NCBI GenBank assembly: GCA_965371945.1
Contig: CBDVAK010000059.1
Span: forward strand, 1 to 14,666
Reading direction: 5' to 3'
DNA: 14,666 bases
Origin: CBDVAK01 sp965371945
GTDB lineage: Bacteria > Pseudomonadota > Gammaproteobacteria > Competibacterales > JAHEDQ01
Both the position numbers and the translations under genes were made by a program. The notes below the pieces were generated by a model. That model worked only from the letters and a program-made list of their open reading frames with translations, ran no database searches and had not been told where the DNA came from. Positions 6,610-14,598 of the stretch are shown piece after piece (the first letter of the stretch is position 1; each line of letters begins with the position of its first letter).

Positions 6610-6954
6610 TTGTCGATTCGCCGATTCCTGGACCAGCACGGTCTGTTGGGTCGCCACGAACAGCGTGATGTGTCAGCTGAGGACGACGATATCGAAGTCG
6701 ATATCGACCAACTGGCACTTTACCAGACCATCGCCTGTCCGTACTGCGTACGGGTGCGCGTGGCCATTTCGAATCTGGACCTGGAGCTTGAAATCCGGGA
6801 TGTCGGGCTGGACAATGGCGCCCGCCATGAATTGATGGATGGCGGTGGCAGTCTACAGGTACCCTGTCTGCGCATCGCGCGGGATGAGGGTGATGCCCGC
6901 TGGATGTACGAATCCAGGGACATCGTAGCTTACCTCGAAAGGCATTTCGGCTAA
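6610..6954 (+). CDS. Glutaredoxin / GST N-terminal-like thioredoxin-fold protein
   Basis: This is a 114-residue cytoplasmic protein with a thioredoxin fold of the glutaredoxin/GST-N type. The redox motif CPYC is at residues 43-46, in the context YQTIACPYCVRVR. The cis-proline motif QVPCL is at 83-87, and YESRDIVAYLERHFG at the end matches the glutathione-binding SD region and last helix of the family. A dithiol CPYC centre suggests glutathione-dependent disulfide reduction. The first 35 residues are an extra acidic segment (EDDDIEVDID at 24-33) not found in minimal glutaredoxins. The start is TTG at 6610 with GGGGGG about 7 bases upstream; no ATG is available. The TAA stop (6952-6954) is also the left target repeat of palindromic element copy 2. 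Confidence 0.8.
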   Translation: MSIRRFLDQHGLLGRHEQRDVSAEDDDIEVDIDQLALYQTIACPYCVRVRVAISNLDLELEIRDVGLDNGARHELMDGGGSLQVPCLRIARDEGDARWMYESRDIVAYLERHFG

Positions 6955-7139
6955 GGCAATTTCTGTCAACAAAGCTACCAGCGTGCTTGTCTTTTCGCCC
7001 GTCTTCGGCGTTGCGACAGCCCTCACGTAGCCCTGCTATGCTCTTGCTGCCGCGCCTAGAATACGAACGTAAATTCCACACACTCGGGCCCACACACTCG
7101 GGCCTACGCAATCTGGTAACTTTGTTTCCGCCAATCGCC
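6955..7139. mobile_element. MITE-like palindromic element, copy 2
   Basis: This 185-bp non-coding element has the same ends as copy 1: left GGCAATTTCTGTCAACAAAG and a right end that reads, reversed, GGCGATTGGCGGAAACAAAG, both continuing into TACCAG. TAA lies directly on both sides (6952-6954 and 7140-7142). The centre contains TAGC-CCT-GCTA flanked by imperfectly pairing arms. It carries a 14-bp tandem duplication (7076-7089 and 7090-7103) absent from copy 1. It lies between the convergent glutaredoxin-like and TraB-family genes, where its hairpin could also act as a barrier to transcription. The ORF that crosses it on the minus strand is an artefact of the repeat. Confidence 0.85.
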
Positions 7140-7205
7140 TAAGAATCTGTCCGGTTCGGACCTTCGTCCTGTTGCGAGTGTGTCGTCACCCGCGACCACC
7201 CTCAA

Positions 7206-8438
7206 TCAGCTGCCGGCAAGTTTGCCAAAGATCCTGAATCCTGCCACATAGGTGCCGATCGCCGAACCGAGGGTGCTGAATACGAACACCAGCAGTGTTC
7301 GTGTGACCCGGTTTTTCCACCAGCCCTTGAGATGCGTTGCGTCGCTGCGCAGGGTGCCGAAATCAGCCACTTTGGGTTTGCGCAGATAAACCTCCACCGC
7401 GGCAGTGACCATGCCCGCGCCTATGGTCGGATTGAGAGAGGTCAATGGCGCAGCCAGAAACGCAGCCACTACGGTCAATGGGTGGGCAGCCGCAATCGCC
7501 GCCCCCAGGGCCGCCAGGCCGCCATTGATCAAGACCCAGTCGAGTACCAGTTCCATACCCAGGTCCGGGCTTTTTCGAAAACCGATGAAGAAGCCGATCA
7601 ACAACAGGCCAACGATCAGCCAGGGGATCAGTTTCGGCCAGCGGCTGGCTGTGGGTAAGGTATCGAGCCGGTTGATCGTATCACCGGGGTTCCGTTCCGG
7701 TTGCTGGAGATATTTCTCGATTCCGGCAAGGTGGCCGGCACCCACCACTGCCAGCACATGGTGATGATGCCCCTGGCCCTCCTCCTGCAACAGTCGCGCC
7801 GCCATGTACTGGTCGCGTTCGTCGATCAGAGGCTGGTACAGATCGGCCTGCTGGTCGGCGAACTGCGCAAAGGTGGTTTCCAGCACGTCGCCTTGTTTGA
7901 GGCGTTCGATCTCTTCCTCGCTGACTTCCTCGTGAGTGACCACGCTGGCGACCAGGCCCGCGAACAGATTCAAGCGGCGCCACCATGGCACGTTTCGGTA
8001 GACCCGCTTCAAAGTGGTGCCGATCTCCCGGTCGATGAGCAATACAGGCAGTCCGTGTCGTTTGGCCGCGGCTATGGCGGTACGCATTTCCGCACCCGGC
8101 TCGATCCCGAACTGTTCGGCCAGCCGCTGCTGATACGCGCCCAGCGCCAGGCTGGCCGTGACCATGGTAGCCTTGCCGGAACGTATGACTTGAAACAGGT
8201 CCATTTGGGCCAGGGCGTCGGGATTGATCAGGGCGTTGTGCCGGCTGGGGCACAGTTCCACGGCGACGGCATCGAAGTCGCCACTGTCCAGCAGGCTCCG
8301 TACCTCATCGGCACTGGCGCGCGACACGTGGGCAGTACCCAGAATGGTCACCTTGCCGGCGCCCAGCGCGACCGTGGTGCGGGGATCGTTACCGGTATCT
8401 GCGGAGGGAGCGGTTTGCGTTTTCAGTGTGGTCTCCAT
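7206..8438 (-). CDS. TraB/PrgY-family membrane protein
   Basis: This 410-residue protein belongs to the TraB family, named for enterococcal pheromone-shutdown proteins and related to TIKI-type putative metalloproteases. The conserved blocks are GTAHVS (34-39, His37), AVELCPSR (59-66, Glu61 and Arg66) and VVGAGHLAGI (231-240, His236). The soluble domain covers about 1-265. Hydrophobic helices follow at about 268-287, 296-318, 320-337 and 380-402, so the C-terminal part is embedded in the inner membrane. HPLTVVAAFLAAPLTSLNP is the typical family segment. I chose ATG at 8438. The frame runs to a TTG at 8495, but a TATACT -10-like box overlaps it. AGGAGG lies 24 bases upstream of the ATG, too far for normal use. 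The bacterial role of the family is poorly known. Confidence 0.88.
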   Translation of the reverse strand: METTLKTQTAPSADTGNDPRTTVALGAGKVTILGTAHVSRASADEVRSLLDSGDFDAVAVELCPSRHNALINPDALAQMDLFQVIRSGKATMVTASLALGAYQQRLAEQFGIEPGAEMRTAIAAAKRHGLPVLLIDREIGTTLKRVYRNVPWWRRLNLFAGLVASVVTHEEVSEEEIERLKQGDVLETTFAQFADQQADLYQPLIDERDQYMAARLLQEEGQGHHHHVLAVVGAGHLAGIEKYLQQPERNPGDTINRLDTLPTASRWPKLIPWLIVGLLLIGFFIGFRKSPDLGMELVLDWVLINGGLAALGAAIAAAHPLTVVAAFLAAPLTSLNPTIGAGMVTAAVEVYLRKPKVADFGTLRSDATHLKGWWKNRVTRTLLVFVFSTLGSAIGTYVAGFRIFGKLAGS

Positions 8439-8494
8439 GGCGGTGCTGCGATCCCGGCGTTGCCTCCTGGGCCTTCCAGAAGAATCAGCGCGCA

Positions 8495-8502
8495 AGTATA
8501 CC
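8495..8502. promoter_or_regulatory. Overlapping -10 elements between divergent TraB and ABC genes
   Basis: The segment AGTATACC reads as TATACT on the minus strand (8500-8495) and TATACC on the plus strand (8497-8502). The minus version is five of six to the -10 consensus and would give the TraB-family mRNA a leader of about 50 bases. On the plus strand a poor TTCCAG sits 17 bases upstream. No good -35 is seen on either side. Confidence 0.3.
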
Positions 8503-8563
8503 GCCTCCCGGCATGGCTGCGGACCCGGCCCATGCGCCCGGTGCCGGTAGGAGTAGCCGATTC

Positions 8564-9460
8564 ATGACGGGTGTAGCGGAGCCATTGCTGGCGGTTCAGG
8601 ATCTCGTCAAACATTATCCCGGCGTCAGGGCGGTAGACGGTGCCAGCTTCGAGGTGCCGGCCGGAGTCTGTTTCGGTTTGTTGGGTCCCAACGGCGCCGG
8701 CAAGACCACCACCGTGGAGATCATGGAAGGCATCCAGTCGGCGACTAGCGGCACAGTGCTGTATCGGGGTCGGCCCCTGGACCGGGATTTTCGGGATCGT
8801 GCCGGGGTTCAGTTTCAGGCCACGGCGTTGCAGGATTTTCTGACCACCCGTGAGCATTTGCGGTTGTTCGCCAGCTTTTACACACGCACCACGCCGGTCT
8901 CCGAACTGGTCGACGCATGCGCACTGGGGCCTTTTCTGGACCGTGACGCGCGCAAGCTGTCGGGTGGTCAGCGGCAGAGGTTGCTGTTGGCGATCGCGTT
9001 GATCAACGACCCGGACGTGATTTTTCTCGATGAGCCGACTACCGGGCTGGATCCTCAGTCGCGGCACAACTTCTGGGAACTGATTCGTGGTGTTCGCGCC
9101 CGCGGCAAGACCGTGGTGTTGACCACTCACTATATGGAGGAGGCCTGGCAACTATGCGATCGGATCGCGATCATGGACCACGGCAAGGTCATTGCCGCCG
9201 GGCCGCCGCGTTCTCTACTCGCCCAATATTATACGGAGGTGGTACTGGAAATCCCGCGGGCGGATTTTAGGATCGATCCGGCCGGGTTTCCGTGGATGGT
9301 GTTGCAGAGGCCTGAAACGGTGGAGATTCGTACCGATGATGTCAATGGTGCCATCGGCTTGCTGCTGGGCGAGGGTGTGTCTTTGTCGGGCCTGAAGATT
9401 CGACCACCCAGTCTCGAGGACCTGTTCCTGGAACTGACCGGCCGTGAGTTGCGCGCATGA
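8564..9460 (+). CDS. ABC transporter ATP-binding protein (ABC-2 exporter type)
   Basis: This 298-residue cytoplasmic ATPase subunit powers the membrane partner encoded next. It has Walker A GPNGAGKTT (41-49), Q-loop glutamines in VQFQAT (82-87), the signature LSGGQRQR (132-139), Walker B VIFLDEP with Glu157, a D-loop in TTGLDP, and His189 in TTHYMEE. After the nucleotide domain, about 80 residues form the C-terminal extension common in drug and antibiotic ABC-2 exporters. ATG at 8564 has AGGAG about 10 bases upstream; the open frame before it (from 8426) is not family-like. The stop overlaps the permease ATG in ATGA, so the two are translationally coupled. The exported substrate cannot be predicted. 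No biosynthesis or resistance cluster surrounds it. Confidence 0.93.
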   Translation: MTGVAEPLLAVQDLVKHYPGVRAVDGASFEVPAGVCFGLLGPNGAGKTTTVEIMEGIQSATSGTVLYRGRPLDRDFRDRAGVQFQATALQDFLTTREHLRLFASFYTRTTPVSELVDACALGPFLDRDARKLSGGQRQRLLLAIALINDPDVIFLDEPTTGLDPQSRHNFWELIRGVRARGKTVVLTTHYMEEAWQLCDRIAIMDHGKVIAAGPPRSLLAQYYTEVVLEIPRADFRIDPAGFPWMVLQRPETVEIRTDDVNGAIGLLLGEGVSLSGLKIRPPSLEDLFLELTGRELRA

Positions 9461-10470
9461 TCCGCCGAATTCTGGCGGTGGTCCATGCCCGCAATATTGA
9501 ATTCGTGCGCGATCGATCCTCGCTGGCCTGGAACCTGGCCATGCCGTTGCTACTGGTTGTCGGCCTGGCGATGTCATTCTCCGGGGGTGAACGCGATGCC
9601 TATCAGGTGGGTGTCAATGGCTCTGCGCCGGCAGCTGAGAGTCACCCGTTTCTGGATACCCTCCATATCAGTTTCTTTCCGGTTGATGACCTGCAGGCCG
9701 CGGTGCAGCGCGTCAATCGGCACCAGATCGATCTGCTGCTGGATTTCGGACAGGAGCCGGGTCGCTACTGGATCAACAGCCAATCGGGCAAGGGGTATCT
9801 GCTGGAACGGCTACTGCAGGGTGCGGGTGGCGCGCCGTTGCGGCGTATGACGGTGAGCGGTGCCGAGATTCGCTATGTGGACTGGGTGGTACCGGGTGTG
9901 CTGGCGATGAACATGGTGTTCAGTGGCTTGTTTGGAGTCGGCTATGTGGTGGTGCGCTATCGTCGCAGTGGGTATCTGAAACGTCTGCATGCCACGCCGC
10001 TGAGTGCGCTCGAGTTCCTGGTAGCTCAGGTGCTGTCCCGATTGATATTGATCGTGGTGATCAATACCACGATATTCCTGGCCACGGATGTGCTGCTGGA
10101 TCTGCGTATGGAGGGCAGCTATCTGCTGTTGCTGGCGGTGGCGGTGTTGGGTGCCGTGTGTATGATCTCGCTGGGTTTGCTGGTGGCGGCGCGGGTGCGT
10201 AGCGAAGAACTGGCCAGTGGGCTGCTCAATCTGTTGATCTGGCCCATGATGATCGTATCCGGTGTCTGGTTCTCGCTCGAGGGCGCCCACCCCTGGCTGC
10301 AACAAATCGCCCGATTGTCACCGTTGACCCATCTGCTGGAAGCGGCCCGCGCAGTCATGCTGGATGGCGCCGGTGTCGGGGACATTGCACGGAATATGCT
10401 GGTATTGGGGTCGATGGGCACGGTTTTTCTGGTCCTCGGTGCAGGCAGCTTTCGCTGGACCGCGGACTGA
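9457..10470 (+). CDS. ABC-2 type transporter permease
   Basis: This 337-residue inner-membrane partner of the preceding ATPase has the ABC-2 layout: one helix at about 27-42, an external domain at about 43-140, then helices at about 144-166, 186-209, 221-244, 254-273 and 312-331. RRSGYLKRLHATPLSALEFL (169-188) is the conserved cytoplasmic coupling segment of the family, and SGVWFSLEGAHPWLQQIARL (268-287) is the typical stretch before the last helix. The start ATG overlaps the ATPase stop by 4 bases. One ATPase plus one permease suggests a transporter with two copies of each. The substrate is unknown. The next gene begins 52 bases later, behind two small hairpins. Confidence 0.9.
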   Translation: MIRRILAVVHARNIEFVRDRSSLAWNLAMPLLLVVGLAMSFSGGERDAYQVGVNGSAPAAESHPFLDTLHISFFPVDDLQAAVQRVNRHQIDLLLDFGQEPGRYWINSQSGKGYLLERLLQGAGGAPLRRMTVSGAEIRYVDWVVPGVLAMNMVFSGLFGVGYVVVRYRRSGYLKRLHATPLSALEFLVAQVLSRLILIVVINTTIFLATDVLLDLRMEGSYLLLLAVAVLGAVCMISLGLLVAARVRSEELASGLLNLLIWPMMIVSGVWFSLEGAHPWLQQIARLSPLTHLLEAARAVMLDGAGVGDIARNMLVLGSMGTVFLVLGAGSFRWTAD

Positions 10471-10495
10471 GGGCCGCGGCCCTTGCCTCCCAAGG
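10471..10495. repeat. Two adjoining GC-rich inverted repeats between the permease and phosphorylase genes
   Basis: GGGCCGCGGCCC (10471-10482) is a perfect 12-bp palindrome directly after the permease stop. CCTTG-CCTCC-CAAGG (10481-10495) follows and shares two bases with it, so the two hairpins are mutually exclusive or stacked. There is no T tract, so this is not a standard terminator. It could protect the 3' end of the upstream message or damp read-through. Confidence 0.45.
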
Positions 10496-10522
10496 AATCA
10501 AAGTTTAAGGATCCGAGTGAAG

Positions 10523-13072
10523 ATGACATCTGAGCAACGCAGTAATCTGCCTCTCGACGGGGCGTTGACGGAGCGCCGGGGTCTGGGCATGGACCCGGAC
10601 GGTCTGGTACGGGATTTTCGCCGTCATTTCGGACGTACCCTGGGTCGTGACAAGTATTGCCGATCGATGCACTACATCTACCAGGCCCTGGTACTGACGC
10701 TGCGCGACCGCATGATGGAGCGCTGGAAGGATACCGGTTACGCCTGCCGTGAGCAGCATTGTCGTCGTACTCACTATCTGTCGCTGGAATTCCTGATGGG
10801 GCGTGCGCTCGGTAACGCAGTGCTCAATCTCGATGAGGACCACCAGGTGGAGACTGCGCTGCGGGACCTGGGTCTCAGCCTCGACGAGATTGGCGCGGTG
10901 GAGCCCGACGCCGGGCTCGGCAACGGCGGACTGGGTCGGCTGGCAGCCTGTTTCCTGGATAGTTGCGCGACCCTGCAGTTGCCGGTGACCGGTTACGGCA
11001 TCCGTTATGAGTACGGCATGTTTCATCAGCAGATCGAAAACGGTTACCAGATCGAGGAACCCGATCACTGGTTGCGGGAAGGCAATCCCTGGGAGCTGGA
11101 AAGGCCCGAGTTCACCAGGCGGGTGAAGTTCGGTGGCCGCAGCGAGTATTTCCGCGATGCCGATTCCCGGCAGCGTGTGCGCTGGGTGGACACCCAGGAC
11201 GTGCTGGCGGTGCCATATGATTTTCCGGTACCCGGCTACCGCAACGGTGTGGTCAACACGCTGCGTTTGTGGAAAGCGGCGGCCACCGACGAATTCGACC
11301 TCGGCGAGTTCAATGCCGGTAGCTACCCGGAGTCGGTGGCGGCCAAGAATGCGGCCGAACATATCACCATGGTGCTCTATCCCAATGATGCCAGCGAGAA
11401 CGGCAAGGAGCTGAGACTGCGCCAGCAGTATTTCCTGGCGTCCGCATCGTTGCAGGATGTGCTGGCGCACTGGCGTGAAACGCATGACAGCGACCTGTCG
11501 GGTTTTGCCGAACAAAACTGCTTTCAGCTCAACGATACCCACCCGACCTGCGCGGTACCCGAGTTGATGCGTCTGTTGATGGATGAACATGGACTGGGCT
11601 GGGATCAGGCCTGGGAAATTACATCGGGGACCATGGCCTACACCAACCACACCTTGCTGCCGGAAGCCCTGGAGCAGTGGCCGGTGAGAATGTTCCGACA
11701 TCTGCTGCCGCGGTTGCTGGAGATCGTCTACGAGATCAACGCCCGTTTTCTGCGGCGGGTGGCGCAGCGTTGGCCGGGTGACAACGAACGTTTGAGACGT
11801 ATGTCGATCATTGCTGAAGGGGACGAGCCGATGGTGAGAATGGCCTATCTGGCCATCGCCGGCAGTTTCTCGGTCAATGGTGTTGCCGCGTTGCATTCCG
11901 AGCTGCTCAAACAGGGCTTGTTTCGCGACTTTCACCAGTTGTGGCCCGGGAAGTTCAACAACAAGACCAACGGTGTCACCCAGCGCCGCTGGCTGGCCTG
12001 GGCGAATCCGCAATTGACCGGGCTGCTGAACGAGACGGTTGGAAAGGACTGGGTCTGTGATCTGGATCACCTCAGGCAGCTGCTGCCGGTGGCTGATGAC
12101 CCTGCGTTTCAGCAACGCTGGCAGCAGGTACGGCGAGTCCGCAAGCTGCGCCTCGCGGCGATGGTCGAGCATGACTGCGGGGTGAAATTTGATCCCACAG
12201 CCCTGTTTGACGTGCACGTCAAACGCATCCACGAGTACAAACGTCAGCTACTCAATGTGCTTCACATCATCCATCTCTACCGGCGCATCAAGGCCGGCAA
12301 TACTGAGGGACTGGCACCGCGCTGTTCCTTGCTGGCGGGCAAGGCGGCTCCGGGCTACGTCATTGCCAAACTGATCATCAAATTGATCAACAATGTCGCC
12401 TCGGTGGTCAACGAGGATCCCGACGCCGCGCCCTGGTTGCGGGTGGCTTTTCTTCCCGACTACCGGGTTTCGGCAATGGAGGTGATCTGCACTGCCACCG
12501 ATCTTTCCGAGCAGATATCGACCGCCGGTAAGGAGGCGTCCGGGACCGGCAACATGAAATTCATGATGAACGGTGCGGTGACCATCGGCACCCTGGATGG
12601 CGCCAACATCGAGATCCTCGAAGAAGTGGGTGAGGAGAACTTCTTCCTGTTCGGTTTGACCGCGGAGCAGGTCGTCGCCACACGGGCGGACTATGATCCA
12701 CAGGCGATCATCGATGCCGATCCCGATCTCAGCGCGGTTGTGGCGCTGCTGGAGAACGGCCATTTCAGCCAGTTTGAACCGGGCATATTCGAACCATTGC
12801 TGCAGGCGCTGCGCAGCCGGGATGATCCGTGGATGGTGGCGGCTGATTTCCGTGCCTACGTGGATGCCCAGCAACGGGCTGCCGAGGCTTGGCACGATCA
12901 GTCGCGATGGACCCGCATGAGTATCCTCAACACCGCCTGCAGTGGTCGTTTCTCGACCGACCGCACCATGCGTGACTACAACCGGGATATCTGGAAACTG
13001 CAGCCGATTCCGGTGATCGTCTCTGAAAACCATCGTGCCAGCTTCGAGCCCAGGCGTCGCAGCGATGCCTGA
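10523..13072 (+). CDS. glgP: Glycogen/alpha-glucan phosphorylase
   Basis: This PLP-dependent enzyme of the GT35 family releases glucose-1-phosphate from the non-reducing ends of glycogen or maltodextrin in the cytoplasm. The protein has 849 residues, a little longer than E. coli GlgP, with the extra length at the N-terminus. The family signature EASGTGNMKFMMNGA near 671-685 contains Lys679, the PLP-binding lysine. Other diagnostic stretches are RRTHYLSLEFLMGRAL, EPDAGLGNGGLGRLAACFLD, NDTHPTCAVPELMRLLMDEH and FDVHVKRIHEYKRQLLN. ATG at 10523 is my start. GTG at 10517 is nearly as good, with AAGGA 5 bases upstream. There is no glgA, glgB, glgC or malQ nearby, so glycogen and maltodextrin phosphorylase cannot be told apart by context. 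Confidence 0.95.
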   Translation: MTSEQRSNLPLDGALTERRGLGMDPDGLVRDFRRHFGRTLGRDKYCRSMHYIYQALVLTLRDRMMERWKDTGYACREQHCRRTHYLSLEFLMGRALGNAVLNLDEDHQVETALRDLGLSLDEIGAVEPDAGLGNGGLGRLAACFLDSCATLQLPVTGYGIRYEYGMFHQQIENGYQIEEPDHWLREGNPWELERPEFTRRVKFGGRSEYFRDADSRQRVRWVDTQDVLAVPYDFPVPGYRNGVVNTLRLWKAAATDEFDLGEFNAGSYPESVAAKNAAEHITMVLYPNDASENGKELRLRQQYFLASASLQDVLAHWRETHDSDLSGFAEQNCFQLNDTHPTCAVPELMRLLMDEHGLGWDQAWEITSGTMAYTNHTLLPEALEQWPVRMFRHLLPRLLEIVYEINARFLRRVAQRWPGDNERLRRMSIIAEGDEPMVRMAYLAIAGSFSVNGVAALHSELLKQGLFRDFHQLWPGKFNNKTNGVTQRRWLAWANPQLTGLLNETVGKDWVCDLDHLRQLLPVADDPAFQQRWQQVRRVRKLRLAAMVEHDCGVKFDPTALFDVHVKRIHEYKRQLLNVLHIIHLYRRIKAGNTEGLAPRCSLLAGKAAPGYVIAKLIIKLINNVASVVNEDPDAAPWLRVAFLPDYRVSAMEVICTATDLSEQISTAGKEASGTGNMKFMMNGAVTIGTLDGANIEILEEVGEENFFLFGLTAEQVVATRADYDPQAIIDADPDLSAVVALLENGHFSQFEPGIFEPLLQALRSRDDPWMVAADFRAYVDAQQRAAEAWHDQSRWTRMSILNTACSGRFSTDRTMRDYNRDIWKLQPIPVIVSENHRASFEPRRRSDA

Positions 13073-13104
13073 GCAGGGCGGGTGTCCGGACGGGTCTTGC
13101 GGCA

Positions 13105-14484
13105 GTGGCGGCTGAGACCTCCAGCAGTCGCCGGGAAATCTGGGGTGAGCTGTCTGCCACTGCAAGGCTGGCCGGCCCGCTGATCGTGGGGCAGGTGTTC
13201 CAGGTCGGTATGGGAGTGACCGACACGGTCATGGCAGGGCGCCTGGGAGCGCGGGATCTGGCTGCGGTGGCGCTGGGCACCACTTTGTGGATGCCCGTCT
13301 TTCTGGGCACGGTCGGCTTGTTGCTGGGTGTGACCCCCCTGGTGGCGCAGGCCAGAGGAAGTGGCTCCACGGAGCACATCCGCAACTACTACTGGCAGGG
13401 TTTGTGGCTGGCGCTTGTGGTCGGCGCGCTGGCCACTGTGGTGACGCTCAATATCGGCGTGCTGATGCGCTGGGTCAGCGTCGATCCGGTGGTAGTGCCG
13501 CTGGCGCGCGGGTATCTGGCGGCCATCGCCTGGGGAACGCCGTCGATCGGGTTCTATCTGGTGATGCGCTATGTTGGCGACGGAATCGGTTTTACCCGCC
13601 CCGTCATGTATGTGCAGGCAGCCGGCCTGCTGATCAACGCGCTCGCAAACTATGTGCTGATGTACGGCAAGCTGGGGTTTCCGGCCCTGGGCGCGGTGGG
13701 CTGTGGGTGGGCCAGCGCCTTCGTGCTGTGGTTGCAGGCCTTCGGGATGTGGTGGATCGTACGGCACCACCCGAAATTTCGTGCGTTGTCACTGGGGAGC
13801 AGGGTGGTGGCGCCCTTGGCCTCCGAGCTGTTGCGCCTGCTGGCGCTGGGGGGTCCCATCGCTGTCACCCTGATCATGGAGACCGGTCTGTTCACGGCGG
13901 TTTCGTTGTTGATGGGGACCCTTGGGGAGATCCCCATGGCGGCACACCAGATCGCGTTGAACTATGCGTCGCTGATGTTCATGGTGCCGCTGGGGCTGGG
14001 TATGGCGATTACCGTGCGCGTGGGTCAGGCGGTCGGACGCAAGCGGATGGCGGCGGCCAGACGGGCGGGCTATGTGGGCATGGCCATGGCGGTCGGCGCC
14101 ATGGGGTTGTCGGCAGCGTTCATGTTGCTGGTGCCGGGGCGGATCGTCGCGCTCTACACCAGTGAGCCGGATCTGGCGGCGCTGGCGGTCAGCCTGTTGT
14201 TTGCCGCGGCCTTGTTTCAGATCTCCGATGGTTTGCAGATCAGTGCGATCGCAGCGCTCAGGGGTCTCAAGGACACCGGTTGGCCGATGGCCATCACCTT
14301 TGTTTCTTACTGGGTGGTCGGTGTGCCGTCGGCCTATCTGCTGGGAATCCGGGCGGGCGCCGGGCCTTTCGGGTTGTGGAGTGGTTTGATCGCCGGTCTG
14401 AGTGTGGCCGCTTTGCTGCTGGCTTGGCGGTTTCGCATCCTGATCTCAGGCATGCAGCGGGTATCGGTCGCACCGGTGGGTTGA
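13105..14484 (+). CDS. norM: MATE-family multidrug efflux transporter, NorM type
   Basis: This 459-residue inner-membrane protein exports cationic drugs or metabolites using sodium or proton gradients. It has about twelve hydrophobic helices in two halves, each a MatE domain (roughly 17-180 and 240-400). Segments that align by eye with E. coli NorM/MdtK include GVTDTVMAGRLGARDLAAVALG, LLLGVTPLVAQARGSG, ALGAVGCGWASAF, AAHQIALNYASLMFMVPL, FQISDGLQ and LRGLKDT. The start is GTG at 13105; no clear Shine-Dalgarno sequence is visible and no better start exists. It lies 32 bases after the phosphorylase gene. The TGA stop (14482-14484) directly abuts palindromic element copy 3. The gene symbol is by family resemblance; substrates are unknown. 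Confidence 0.88.
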   Translation: MAAETSSSRREIWGELSATARLAGPLIVGQVFQVGMGVTDTVMAGRLGARDLAAVALGTTLWMPVFLGTVGLLLGVTPLVAQARGSGSTEHIRNYYWQGLWLALVVGALATVVTLNIGVLMRWVSVDPVVVPLARGYLAAIAWGTPSIGFYLVMRYVGDGIGFTRPVMYVQAAGLLINALANYVLMYGKLGFPALGAVGCGWASAFVLWLQAFGMWWIVRHHPKFRALSLGSRVVAPLASELLRLLALGGPIAVTLIMETGLFTAVSLLMGTLGEIPMAAHQIALNYASLMFMVPLGLGMAITVRVGQAVGRKRMAAARRAGYVGMAMAVGAMGLSAAFMLLVPGRIVALYTSEPDLAALAVSLLFAAALFQISDGLQISAIAALRGLKDTGWPMAITFVSYWVVGVPSAYLLGIRAGAGPFGLWSGLIAGLSVAALLLAWRFRILISGMQRVSVAPVG

Positions 14485-14598
14485 GGCGATTTCTGTCAAC
14501 AAAGTTACCAGCGTGCTTGTTTTTTCGCCCGTCTTCAGCGTTGCGACAGCCCTCACATAGCCTGCTATGCTCTTGCTGCCGCGCCTTGAATACGAACG
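14485..14598. mobile_element. MITE-like palindromic element, copy 3 (left part)
   Basis: From GGCGATTTCTGTCAACAAAG onward this matches copy 2 closely over about 114 bases, with roughly seven differences, through the TAGC/GCTA hairpin to GAATACGAACG. After 14598 the sequences part. The right terminal repeat is not found before the window end, so the copy is either interrupted by another sequence or truncated. The left flanking triplet is TGA, the stop codon of the MATE gene. Confidence 0.75.

Noticed and set aside
6485..7111. 208-residue minus-strand ORF sharing peptide segments with a minus-strand ORF at 14294-14635
   Set aside because: The shared peptides come from translating the repeat element copies 2 and 3. 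The frame also runs antisense through the glutaredoxin-like gene, whose motifs are clear.
7149..7161. GTCCG-GTT-CGGAC hairpin after the TraB-family gene as a terminator
   Set aside because: The stem is only 5 bp and the bases after it on the minus strand are AGATTCTT, not a true T tract.
8423..9151. 242-residue minus-strand ORF opposite the ABC ATPase
   Set aside because: It is a shadow of the ATPase gene, which has all nucleotide-binding motifs in the plus frame.
10505..12232. 575-residue open frame antisense to the phosphorylase gene
   Set aside because: Long antisense frames are common opposite GC-rich genes. The protein is low-complexity and rich in His, Gln and Arg with no recognisable motif, while the plus strand has the full GT35 signature.
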